Of a stretch of DNA of 64,000 bases, positions 23,932-34,230 are shown piece by piece. The DNA comes from Cryptomeria japonica (lineage: Eukaryota; Streptophyta; Pinopsida; Cupressales; Cupressaceae): contig NC_081406.1 of the NCBI RefSeq assembly GCF_030272615.1, positions 460,682,072 through 460,746,071 of the forward strand, given 5' to 3'. Position 1 is the stretch's first letter, and every line of letters begins with the position of its first letter. Made by a program: the position numbers and the translations under genes. Below the pieces are notes generated by a model, which saw only the letters and a list, made by a program, of their open reading frames with translations, was not told the DNA's origin and made no database searches.

Positions 23932-24239
23932 GAAACACATTGTTAATTAGAGATAAATATTATTTGTGAATAACAGATAGATGAGGAATGCACACCTGAA
24001 ATGGAATGTCACGATAGCCTAAATATGGATAAATATGACCATCTGGGGGGTCAATTTTATTTCTTCCAGAGAGTGACTGCGATTTTAAGAAGGTTGTTGG
24101 AGATTAAATCTCCCATATTGAAACAAACATATGTTCATACGAATCCATTGAGTTTTCAGGTTGCAAGGAATACATTGAAGCTAAGGAGGACCATTCTTTG
24201 CAAGATAATGATGCTGGTGGCCTTGATGAGGACAACACA
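23932..24239. other. Unassigned DNA between gag remnant and microsatellite
   Basis: Nothing recognisable apart from the start of an open frame (24001) that runs into the microsatellite and is unlikely to be coding. Confidence 0.35.
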
Positions 24240-24272
24240 TATATACATATACATATATAAATACATACATAC
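24240..24272 (+). repeat. Left part of a CATA/ATAC microsatellite, target of element 2
   Basis: Short ATATAC and ATAC units end in CATAC (24268-24272). The same CATAC follows element 2 at 32983-32987 and the microsatellite continues from there. Element 2 therefore inserted inside one array. Confidence 0.75.
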
Positions 24273-25904
24273 TGTAGCGTCGTAAATTGTACGCACTTGC
24301 TAGGCTGGTATAATTTCACACCTAGTTTAGCACCCGCCTTGGCGCATTTTGCATTTTGCATTGCATTTCCCCTTTAGCACTTAAATAATCAAATTAATTA
24401 GGTCTAAGGTCTTATTTCATCATCTTCCACATCATAAAGTTGGACCCTTTCATTAAAGTATGCCCCTTTCATTTTATTCCTCCAATACATCATTTAATCA
24501 AAAACCCTAATTAGGTCCTATTTTGAAATTGGAGGCTTGATTTCGGGGGTCAAAACATCTCGAAATCACCTGTAACTTCAGGATTCGCTCTAAAATCATC
24601 ATATCCGACGGCCCTGAAAATTTGGTGAAAAGTTGTTGGGACCATGGCGCCCGGAGTGCACACAGTCCCGGACATTTTTCCCGAAATTTTAGGAGCGCAA
24701 TCCAATCATAAAATAAAGCTTAACCCCAAGAAATTGGTGGGAGATTCAATCTCTAGGATGGCCAAAAGTTGAAATTAAGACTTAGGGTTTCATATATAAG
24801 AGCTCTCTTTCTTCATTGCAAAGGATGGGAATTTTGGTTTCAGGGACCTTCTATGCAGCGAAAGAGCAGATCTTTGAAGATTTCAACAACATTCAACATC
24901 CATCCATCAAGCATTCATCAATTTCAATCATCCATTTAGGGCTCTGAAGACATTGAAGAGCAATAGGGGATTACCGACTGAAGATTGGCTTGTACCCCTC
25001 CCTTGGGGTTGGGTATGATTTCATGTTGTTTTCATGTCTCAGCATAAGCCTCATTATATCATTTGTATTCATGCTTTAGATCACTTTGCATCTTTATTTG
25101 GAGCATTTACATTATCATTTGCAAGCAATTAGGGTTTACTTTCTAGGTTGCTCTAGTTTGCTTACTTGCATTTTAGGATCTTGCACACACACAAGGTCTG
25201 CACACACACTACTTTTACAATAGAACTTGGCTATTCGTGGAGGTGGAAATCACCAAAGTGGGGTTTTGACTAAGGCAAAACCCTATATAGCTGCCCTACA
25301 ACCCTTTTCAGATATAAGTGCAGATTTTCGAATTCGAAGGACGCCGCAAGTTGCAGATCCGACGGGAGTAGACTGAGACGGGACAACACACCAAATTGCA
25401 GAGCAGAAACCCACGATAGGGGCGTGGGGTGTCATGGTCCTTCCAGGATAGGGGCGCTGGGCGCCCTGGTCCCCCAGACAACAACAGTTTTCAGCACTTT
25501 TCGATAGCTTTCAGGTTGCCCAAAGGAGCACTTTCAGGTGCAGAATCAGGTCAGTGGCGCATGCGCCCCCATCTCGAACATTTCCACTCAGATTTTAACC
25601 CCAGGTACACATCTGTATTCTCCTTTTATCCTTGTGTTTACAGCTTTTCATCACTTAATCTCAATCTTGCAATCTTGCTACTAGTTCATACTTGCACTCT
25701 AGGGCTAATAGTTGAACTTGCATCATTCTATCTATCATTTGCAACAAAGGAATAGAAATCCTAATAGGTAGCCCATGGCTCTCTCTTCCACAAAAGGGAG
25801 TAGCCAATTGTGTGATACCTCTAGGCTCTTTCGTATTCCACAAGTGTGTGGTTGAAAGTGAGATTAGGGCATGTTTGCTTAGTGTCACTTTTTTCCCTTA
25901 CACA
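24273..25904 (+). repeat. 5' LTR of element 2
   Basis: It starts TGTAGCGTCGTAAATTG and ends TTCCCTTACACA. A TATATAAG box is at 24793-24800. A GC-rich block at 25417-25478 carries two imperfect copies of GGGGCG(C/T)GGG(C/G)G...TGGTCC. The matching LTR is at 31351. Confidence 0.9.
24793..24800 (+). promoter_or_regulatory. TATA box in the 5' LTR of element 2
   Basis: CATATATAAGAGCTC lies 520 bases into the LTR, after a leader of TTAGGGTTT. The right LTR has the identical box at 31871-31878. Confidence 0.55.
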
Positions 25905-25908
25905 TTTT

Positions 25909-25924
25909 TGGTGAACCCGACGTG
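25909..25924 (+). promoter_or_regulatory. Primer binding site of element 2
   Basis: TGGTGAACCCGACGTG begins four bases after the LTR end. The TGG start and position fit a tRNA primer site. I cannot name the tRNA with confidence. Confidence 0.6.
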
Positions 25925-26251
25925 AATTCCAATCTTCTCTAATTCTGATTTATGTTTTCAAATTTGAGTGTTTATGCTATTTCAAATTCAAATTTGTATT
26001 TACAAGTTTTAATTTCTTGCAAGATTCAAAAAATTTAGAGGAAATTTTTGCTAAAACCCTAATTTTTCAATTCAAAGTTGAACTTGTGGATAGCTTAATT
26101 GGGATCAATAATTTCAAATATGTTTTAGGAACTCATTTGAATCATAAACTTCATTTTCTAAATCTACATTCTAATTGCTTGCATTGGTTAAAATTAAACA
26201 TTTCCTTCTATTTTGCATGTGTTATCATTTGAAAGAGAAAAAATTGTTGTC
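25925..26251 (+). other. Leader of element 2
   Basis: AT-rich leader between primer site and first ORF. No motif stands out. Confidence 0.4.
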
Positions 26252-27907
26252 ATGATGCATTCATTTCATAGATGTGATAATGGGTTAGCTTCCCTTGTTT
26301 CAATTTTTCCTTCTCCTAAAGAACCTCTCCCCATCTATAACAACATTTTAGTGCCTAAAAGAGTTGCTACCAATCCCTTTGAGACTCTCCCATGCTCTAA
26401 GGATGAAGACTTTAAGAGTGATCTTGACAATTCTCCTAAAATGTGCCATTGCTATTTAGCTATCCTAGAGGAAGATAATGATATCATAAACACCTTTCTT
26501 AATGTTACTTCACCTTCCCTACATGATGCCTCTCTAAGTGAAAAGGTATTGATGGACATTGACTTATTTTCTCCTAAAGTTGGTCCTTCCATTGGGGGCA
26601 TGTTAGTGCAACAAGAGGTTATGAACACTTCTTTCAAAGATCTCCTTCCTAAGCATGAATCTTTGGAGAAATATGTTCATGTTCCTCCTAAAAAAAACTC
26701 CCTTCATGAGGATCCTTTTGTGCAAGAAGATGACATTATCCCTACATTTCCTAGTGATGGCATTTCCTTTTCCAACAAAATTCCCACTAGAGATGATGAA
26801 TTAATGATAAATGCTTACCCTTCTCCTAAAGTTTGTCTTACCCATAATCATCCCTTAGAGAAAGAAGATGAAATAATAAGCAATTTCCTTAATTTTCTCT
26901 CCCCTAAAGATCATATTGAACATATTTTGAGGAAAGAGGATGAGTTTAACACATCTATTGATGCTCTCCCTCCGAAGGATGAGGAATTAGTAAACAATGT
27001 TATCTCCTCTCCCGAAATTGACAATACTTCAAACATTCCTTTCAACAACCTCACTACTTGGGATGAACCATTAGAAGAAGGTGTAGATTATTCTCTACCC
27101 CATGAGAGAACCCTAGCCAAAGGGGATGAAATCAAGATTGAAAACTCCCTTGATAGTTTCTCACCTTCCTTGAATCTCAATTATTGTCCCTCTAAAAATA
27201 AAGCATCTCCCTCTCCTCAACTTGGTTCTACTCATAAGGATACCCTAGTTCAAAGCAAGATGGTTAACATCTCTTTCAAAGATCTCCCTCTCAAAAGTGA
27301 GACTTTAGAGAGTAATGTTGATCCTTCTCCTAGAGAGTTTATTCCCCATGTAGATCCTTTGATGATAGAGGATGATATGACCTTTCCTAGTATTACTCTT
27401 CCTACTGGAACATCAATGCCTACCCCTTGTCTCTCTCCTAAAATTGATTTAATCCATGATAAGATTTTAGTGCAAGAGAAAACTACCAATAATTCTTCCA
27501 ACACTTTTGTTCATTCCTCTAAACCATCCTCAATCAATTTGATACATGAGAATGAAACACCTAACAAACCTCTCTTCACTATCCAAGGTGCTTGTCCTTC
27601 TCAAAATTCTCAACCTTTAAATAAGCCTATCTTAGTGGTTCAAGGTGGTTATGCTAATGATTCTTTTTGCACTCCTAAGAAACCTATTATTACTGTGCAA
27701 GGAGGTTATTCTACTAAGAGCTCTTATGAGTATGCTAAGCAACTGACTAGAGAGAGTTATAATGCGGTTGCTCATACCTATAACACAAGAAACAATAGGC
27801 AACCTAATCCTCCTCCAGTTATCCCAACTTCACTTCCTCCTTCCCAACCTATTCTTCCTCAAGCTCCTCGTATTTCAAAATGCTTAGTAAGGACTATGAT
27901 CTCATAG
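26252..27907 (+). CDS. Gag-like repetitive protein of element 2
   Basis: The first ATG of the frame is at 26252 (MMHSFHRCDNG), though the frame is open from 26213. About 550 residues are open without a stop. The protein is acidic and Ser/Pro-rich. It contains diverged units of about 40 residues built on SP(K/R)...H...L..EDE(I/L), for example YPSPKVCLTHNHPLEKEDE and DPSPREFIPHVDPLMIEDD. Near the end are three shorter repeats, KPLFTIQGACPS, KPILVVQGGYAN and KPIITVQGGYST. No capsid fold or zinc knuckle is recognised. The frame closes at 27905-27907, where a one-base change near 27877 shifts it from the following protease region. It may be a highly diverged gag or an unrelated tether protein. Confidence 0.55.
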   Translation: MMHSFHRCDNGLASLVSIFPSPKEPLPIYNNILVPKRVATNPFETLPCSKDEDFKSDLDNSPKMCHCYLAILEEDNDIINTFLNVTSPSLHDASLSEKVLMDIDLFSPKVGPSIGGMLVQQEVMNTSFKDLLPKHESLEKYVHVPPKKNSLHEDPFVQEDDIIPTFPSDGISFSNKIPTRDDELMINAYPSPKVCLTHNHPLEKEDEIISNFLNFLSPKDHIEHILRKEDEFNTSIDALPPKDEELVNNVISSPEIDNTSNIPFNNLTTWDEPLEEGVDYSLPHERTLAKGDEIKIENSLDSFSPSLNLNYCPSKNKASPSPQLGSTHKDTLVQSKMVNISFKDLPLKSETLESNVDPSPREFIPHVDPLMIEDDMTFPSITLPTGTSMPTPCLSPKIDLIHDKILVQEKTTNNSSNTFVHSSKPSSINLIHENETPNKPLFTIQGACPSQNSQPLNKPILVVQGGYANDSFCTPKKPIITVQGGYSTKSSYEYAKQLTRESYNAVAHTYNTRNNRQPNPPPVIPTSLPPSQPILPQAPRISKCLVRTMIS

Positions 27908-29477
27908 AACAACTTAAAGCTACCCCTGCTAAGATATCCCTTTGGATTTGATCCAAACTTCTTCCGCTCATCATGGAATGTTACAAGATGCCTTGAAAGA
28001 TTTGAATGTTCCTCCACCTAATACATTTAGTAATATAGTGTCTTTGGTTAACTTTGTGATGAATCCTAAAGCTCAAATTGTGTTTACTCAAGATGAGTTG
28101 CTTACTAGTGAAATTCAACATCAATATGATCCCTTGATGATTGTGGTTATCATAACTGACACTGCTATAAGACGAACACTGGTAGATAATGGTTCTGGCC
28201 TTAATGTGTGTAGCATTAATCTATTGCATAAGATGAAAGTGGATACATCCCTTATTGAGCCTGACTCTCATCCCATTCGAGGCTTTGATAATGTGGCTAA
28301 GTCTTCATTAGGTATTATCACCTTACCCATCATAGAGGGACCTATTACTTTGCCTACTCCTATCCATGTTATGTCAAGAAATCTAACATACAACTTGTTA
28401 TTAGGGAGACCTTGGATTCACAGTATGCAAGCTATCCCCTCTACATTGCATAGACAAGTTAAATTTATTTATAATAATAAGACATATACCTTGATAGGTG
28501 ATACTAATTTTCAAGCTTGTTTGCAAACATCTACTTCCAAAGGGAGTTCTTCTAAGCTTTCCTCTTCTAGTGATGACTCATTAAACAAGATACCTATGGA
28601 TGAATCATCGCCCTCTGATAATCAAAATTCTTTGGATAAGTCTGAAGTTCTTGAAGAAGATTCTTCTCAACTTGAATCTACACATGAAAAGGCTTTTGAT
28701 CCTGAGAAGGTTCTCACAGAAGACGATTGGGGATCTCTTGATTTCAATCCCACCTTTGTAGGTGAGTATAGGGTTCCTCCTAGAGAGCTTAAAGTTAAAA
28801 AGAAGGAAGAAACTAGAGATCAATCAGTCTTACCTGAACCTATGAGCAATAATTTTGTGGCTGCTTCTCAAACTTCTTCTCCTCACACCTCTAATTCTGA
28901 AGAATTTGATTCTTTGTCTTATGAAAAACCACCATCTCTCTCTGATTTAGCATCCCTTTATGGTCATGGTTTTCACATTTTGGCTAAGAGTGGCTATAGT
29001 GGAAATGGTTGTGGCACAAATGAACAAGGAATTAAAGTTCCTTTAGAGCATAACATGCATGAATATTCATTTGGACTTGGATATAATCTTTCTAAGCCCA
29101 CCAAAGCATCTAAAAGACCATCTCTCAATGTGAATGCTATATTTAGTAGTGATGATGATCTCACTTCAACTAAATCATCTTCTACTTATATCAACTCTCA
29201 TTCCCCTCATAAGGAAATCTTGGCGATGAACAAATCTCTTTATGAATCCCCTCAAATTTTTAAATCCACTTATGAATCTTTATCTCCTATTCATCTTAAA
29301 GTCCTTTCCTCCAGGGATAAGGCTCTAATGAATTACACTCACCCCTCTTCTAAGATTTCTTGTGACTTTTCTTCTTCAATTTTTATCATTTTATACATGT
29401 TTTTGATCTCACTTATAGTTGAGCATTTAGCATGTCATATTCAAATACCTCATTCATTATGTCATGTCTTTAAATAA
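27880..29477 (+). pseudogene. Retropepsin-like and G-patch region of element 2
   Basis: After the shifted junction the frame reads YDLIEQLKATPAKISL, the conserved gag-protease linker. A second one-base loss near 27945 is followed by an open frame to 29477. LVDNGSGLNVCSINLL is the retropepsin active-site region, with Asp followed by Asn-Gly in place of Ser/Thr-Gly. NLLLGRPWIH is the downstream protease motif. Around 28980-29100, GYSGNGCG, NEQGI and GLGYN define a G-patch. The C terminus has a hydrophobic segment, FIILYMFLISLIV. Stops or frameshifts affect only the linker. The polymerase that normally follows in Tat-type elements is absent. Confidence 0.7.
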
Positions 29478-31335
29478 CATTAATGGCTATTATGTTGCTC
29501 ATCATTATGTGACATTGGTAGCTCATTTACTGGGGGCTCATTGTCATTCATGATGGTACAATTTCAAGTGCAATCATATGTTTGAAGCAACATAATAGCC
29601 TAATTTTCTATGTTATCTCTTGTTCCTATGGAGACAAGAGTGATTTCATACATCTCCTCTTTTTATGGTTAAAATTTCCCTTTGGGGTAATAGTGTGGAA
29701 ATATTGATCATCTTTTCTTTAGAATCCTCTTTTCCTAGATATGGGAGAAGATGTGTATTCTCTTTCTTACCCTACCCACTTCTTGTGAGGAGCATTTTAC
29801 ATACACTAATGTCTTGCTTGCATGAACTCATGTGAGTATGTAGTACATTTTGCTTATGTCTAAATCTCTCCCTAGAAGATTGTGTAAGTCCTTCTCGTTA
29901 TCTTTATCCTTGGGAGGCAATGATCTTTCCTTATTTTTATCTAAGGATCCACTTTTTCCTATTTCGTGGATGGTGTGAACTTTATTACTTGATGTTATTC
30001 CTTGTATGCATTTGTTGTTCTTTGTTCAATGATTCTCTCTTACAAGAGGTGTAAGTCCTTGACTACAACCTCTTTTGCACCTGGTAAAATACATCCATAA
30101 TGAATTCACTCTCCCAATTGGGTTAAAAAGAGCGTCATCCTTCATTAAGAATCACTTTCACCTCGCAAAAGAAGGAAGTATTGCATTCTTATTCTCTTCT
30201 TTGTCTTATTCTAGAAGATGTTATATTTGTCTAAGACAATTCCTCTCGGGGATAGGTGTCTTTTGTACAAAGATCTCTTCTCCTCTAAGGATCTCCTTTA
30301 CACATACTACAAGATATCCCTTTTTCAACTATCTTATCCTTGCTTAAAGAGTGCAAAACTCTCTTGCTTGGATCTATGACATTGTTGCATTTTTGGGGTA
30401 TCTTCTTTTGTGATGAAGGTAGGTATCCTTGTTCTACTTTGCTTATGACATAAACATTACACTTTTTTGAGCAATGGGTCATTCTCGGAACCAGAGCATA
30501 GACTCTTAGAGTGAGATGTCTCCATTTTTCTTTTATGCAAGGTGATTATTCTCGGAACCAGAGCACAGACTCTTAGAGTGAGATGTCACGCTTTTGTACT
30601 ATACATATACAGGTTGTAGCATACTCGGGGATAGACTCCTATGAGGTGCTTCTAACCTCCCTTACACACACATGCACGAGGTTGAGTGGAACTAGCGGCA
30701 TAAGGCTAGACTTTCTCACTCTCCTCCCTTACATGGATCACCTAGACAAACTCTAGGGGCTAGTTTTCCATGTCCTTTTCCCATGGATCACCTAGACAAG
30801 ATCTAGGGGTGAGAAGTCCATGTCTTCTTTCTCACTATTCTTCTCATGGATCACCAATGTGTGTATTCATGCTTTTTTCCTTTCTTTTCTTCTCTTTACA
30901 TTTTTCATCTTGTGTTAGACAACTCTCAAATCCTCACACTCTTTGTTGTGTTGGAATTGAGATTTAGTCCTCTTTCTTACCAAATGATTCTCCATTATTT
31001 TTTTGATCTCATATCAAATCTTCTTGTGAGCATTTGTTATCAATATTCTTTAACAATTCGAAGTGGTAAACATGATACCCTGTTTCAACTCACTAAAATT
31101 AGCAAGCCGAAACAGGGGGGGCATATAGCTACCCTCGAATTTTCATCACCTTCCTTAGTAAGCATTAGGTGATTTTGTGATCTAACGTGTGTTTTGTAGG
31201 GTGCGGTTCCTAACTGTGTACTGCAGATACCACTGGGGGCTTCATTCGACAGACTTATGGATATATCCTTTTTCAAATAATGTTTACTTTTCTGTACTTT
31301 AGCTTGCATATGCACGTAGTGTTCATATGACCACT
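29478..31335 (+). other. Noncoding interior of element 2
   Basis: No RT, RNase H or integrase remnant is visible on either strand. Two tandem pairs occur. TCTCGGAACCAGAGCA...GAGTGAGATGTC is at 30483-30522 and again at 30549-30588. CATGGATCACCTAGACAA...TAGGGG occurs near 30733 and 30781, with a partial third copy near 30845. The stretch may serve as RNA packaging or size filler, which is inference. Confidence 0.55.
30483..30588 (+). repeat. Direct repeat pair inside element 2
   Basis: Forty bases beginning TCTCGGAACCAGAGCA are repeated almost exactly 66 bases later, both ending GAGTGAGATGTC. Confidence 0.75.
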
Positions 31336-31350
31336 AAAGTGGGGTCTAAA
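31336..31350 (+). promoter_or_regulatory. Polypurine tract of element 2
   Basis: AAAGTGGGGTCTAAA directly precedes the right LTR. It is purine-rich with two pyrimidine breaks. Confidence 0.55.
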
Positions 31351-32982
31351 TGTAGCATCGTAAATTGTACACACTTACTAGGGTGGTACAATTTCACACC
31401 TAGTTTAGCACCCACCTTGGCGCATTTTGCATTTTGCATTGCATTTCCCCTTTAGCACTTAATTAATCAAATTAATTAGGTCTAAGGTCTTATTTCATCA
31501 TCTTCCACATCATAAAGCTGGGCCCTTTCATTAAAGTGTGCCCCTTTCATTTTATTCCTCCAATACATCATTTAATCAAAAACCCTAATTAGGTTCTATT
31601 TTGAACTTGGGGGATTGATTTCGAGGGTCAAAACATCTTGAAATCAACTGTAACTTTGGGATTCGCTCTAAAATCATCATATCCGATGGCCCTGAAAATT
31701 TGGTGAAAAGTTGTTGAGACCATGGTGCCCGGAGTGCACACGGTCCCGGACATTTTTCCCAAAATTTTAGGAGCGCAATCCAATCATAAAATAAAGCTTA
31801 ACCCCAAGAAATTGGCGGGAGATTCAATCTCTAGGTCAGCCAAAAGTTGAAATTAAGACTTAGGGTTTCATATATAAGAGCTCTCTTCCTTCATTGGAAA
31901 GGATGGGAATTTTGGTTTCAGGGACCTGCTATGTAGCGAAAGAGCAGATCTTTGAAGATTTCAACAACATTCAACATCCATCCATCAAGCATTCATCAAT
32001 TTCATTCATCCATTTAGGGCTTTGAAGACATTGAAGAGCAATAGGGGATTACCGACTGAAGATTGGCTTGTACCCCTCCCTTGGGGTTGGATATGATTTC
32101 ATGTTGTTTTTATGTCTTGGCATAAGCCTCATTATATCATTTGTATTCATGCTTTAGATCACTTTGCATCTTGATTTGGAGCATTTACATTATCATTTAC
32201 AAGCAATTAGGGTTTACTTTCTAGGTTGCACTAGTTTGCTTACTTGCATTTTAGGATCTTGCACACACACAAGGTCTGCACACACACTACTTTTACAATA
32301 CAACTTGGCTATTCGTGGAGGTGGAAATCACCAAAGTGGGGGTTTGACTAAGGCAAAACCCTATATAGCCGCGCTACAACCCTTTTCAGATATAAGTGCA
32401 GATTTTCGAATTCGAAGGACGCCGCAAGTTGCAGATCCGATGGGAGTAGACTGAGACGGGACAACACACCAAATTGCATAGCAGAAACCTAGGACAGGGG
32501 CGTGGGGTGCCCTGGTCCTGCCAGGACAGGGGCGCTGGGCGCCCTGGTACCCCAGACAACAACAGTTTTCAGCACTTTTCGACAGCTTTCAGGTTGCCAA
32601 AAGGAGCAATTTCAGGTGCAAAATCAGGTCAGTGGTGCATGCGCCCCCATCCCAAACATTTCCACTTAGATTTTAACCCCAGGTACACATCTATATTCTC
32701 CTTTTATCCTTGTCTTTACAACTTTTCATCACTTAATCTCAATCTTGCAATCTTGTTACTAGTTCATACTTGCACTCTAGGGCTAATAGTTGAACTTGCA
32801 TCATTCTATCTATCATTTGCAACAAAGGAATAGAAATCCTAATAGGTAGCCCGTGGCTCTCTCTTCCACAAAAGGGAGTAGCCAAGTGTGTGATACCTCT
32901 AGGCTCTTTCGTATTCCACAAGTGTGTGGTTGAAAGTGAGATTAGGCCATGTTTGCTTAGTGTCACTTTTTTCCCTTACACA
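31351..32982 (+). repeat. 3' LTR of element 2
   Basis: The length is 1,632 bp, the same as the left LTR. It starts TGTAGCATCGTAAATTG and ends TTCCCTTACACA. It is followed by CATAC, the target duplication. Confidence 0.9.
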
Positions 32983-33150
32983 CATACATACATACATACA
33001 TACATACATACATACATACACACACACATATATAGACACACACACACACATTTATATATACATATCATGCATACATACATACATACATACATACATACAT
33101 GCATGCATACATACATACATACATGTATCTAAACAAACACACACACACAT
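32983..33150 (+). repeat. CATA/CA microsatellite, right part
   Basis: Runs of CATA, CACA and CATG units. The open frames across it are repeat artefacts. The array continues the one interrupted at 24272. Confidence 0.85.
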
Positions 33151-33540
33151 ATTTGAAAGATGTTTATAAAGAAACCTTAATTAAGATAATATTTAATTAT
33201 TTTAATTTTTAAAATATAATTTAAATTTAACAAAAACGTTTTCGAAAAATAATTATATGTAGTTTTGAAAATTGTTTATAAAGCAAACTTCACATAATAT
33301 AAAAGAAAAAATGACCTTGCTGAATAGATAAGATTAATATTTGAAACATACATATATCTAAGTGTATTCTTAATATTCTAACACTATGTTGCTTCATATT
33401 CCAAATAGGTTATATGGATTGTGTTAATTTAAACATAGGCTATAAAATAAAGCACAATAAAATCAATGGTTTGAAATTATGTGTGAATACAACAACACAC
33501 TACTAATTCTACGTAATCCTAACTCTAAATGTATATTCTA
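33151..33540 (+). repeat. Duplicated AT-rich unit, copy 1
   Basis: From GAAAGATGTTTATAAAGAAACC to the MITE start, this sequence recurs at 40432-40824 with over 90 percent identity by eye. Both copies follow a CATA-type microsatellite and both are followed by the MITE. No coding potential is seen. Confidence 0.85.
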
Positions 33541-33765
33541 ACACTATTGGTAGGAACTTGATGCATTGAGTCCCTTGTTTCTGTAATGTCATTTAGATGA
33601 TGCTTCATACATTTCATCTCTTGAATTAAAATAGTTAGAAAAAATTCAAATTTTTTTATTTATGTAAAGTTGGAAATTATTTTCTTTATAAAAATGTAAA
33701 TTATTTTGTTTATGTTTTATTTATGAAACAAGGGACACAATGCATCAAGTTCCTGTCAATAGTGT
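33541..33765 (+). mobile_element. MITE with CACTA-type ends, copy 1
   Basis: About 225 bp flanked by imperfect inverted repeats of about 40 bases. The left end reads CACTATTGGTAGGAACTTG and the right end, reversed, reads CACTATTGACAGGAACTTG. Both continue ATGCATTG and end in CCCTTGTTTC. The CACTA start suggests the CACTA (En/Spm) superfamily. No 3-bp target duplication is evident, so family placement is tentative. It encodes nothing. Confidence 0.7.
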
Positions 33766-33798
33766 TGAGAGAGAGGGGGGTGGGGTAGTCAAAGGATG

Positions 33799-33800
<2 letters not shown>

Positions 33801-33860
<60 letters not shown>
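33801..33860 (+). repeat. (GA)n microsatellite
   Basis: Thirty uninterrupted GA units, followed by looser GAGA-rich sequence to about 33990. Confidence 0.95.
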
Positions 33861-33864
<4 letters not shown>

Positions 33865-34230
33865 ATGAATGGAGCAAATAAGAGAGAGATATGTAGATAA
33901 TGAGACATAGATAGAGAGGGAGAGGAGATATTTGAAGAAAAAGATAGAGGGGGAGTAATTAGAAATAAAAATAGATATAGAGAGATAAGGATAGGGAGGG
34001 ATAAACAAAGAATTTTTCTGTGAGTATTATTAGTTATAAAATCATTTAAAATATATTTATTAGTTACAAATGACATTCTATATATTTACATGATATGAGC
34101 TAAAGAGTTATAAATAAATATTTAAAAGAGAAAGGTAGATAATATCATTAGAGCATTGTTAGAATATGTTTATCTGAATATTTTAAAATTTGTATATGTA
34201 TTCTCAATTTTTAATAGACATAATGAATTT
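33861..34230. other. Purine-rich then AT-rich spacer
   Basis: GAGA-like at first, then AT-rich. Nothing else is recognised. Confidence 0.45.

Larger units (their letters stand above)
24273..32982 (+). mobile_element. Element 2: non-autonomous Ty3-like LTR element with G-patch
   Basis: The unit is 8,710 bp. It has two LTRs of exactly 1,632 bp, an exact 5-bp target duplication CATAC, a primer-site-like TGGTGAACCCGACGTG and a purine-rich tract before the right LTR. Inside are a repetitive gag-like frame, a retropepsin-like region and a G-patch. About 1.9 kb of noncoding DNA stands where RT, RNase H and integrase should be. The protease plus G-patch order is known from Tat/Ogre-like Ty3 elements. 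The LTRs differ by a few percent by eye, so it is moderately old. Confidence 0.9.

Noticed and set aside
24001-24285. 94-codon plus-strand frame
   Set aside because: It runs through a microsatellite into the element 2 LTR, so it cannot be an ancestral gene.
27870-27950. Programmed frameshift between gag-like frame and protease in element 2
   Set aside because: Two separate one-base changes are needed and no slippery heptamer or pseudoknot is apparent; ordinary mutation is simpler.
32890-33169. Open frames with His, Thr and Ile repeats
   Set aside because: Pure translation of the CATA microsatellite.
33745-34076. Ser/Leu-rich minus frames
   Set aside because: Complement of the (GA)n tract.
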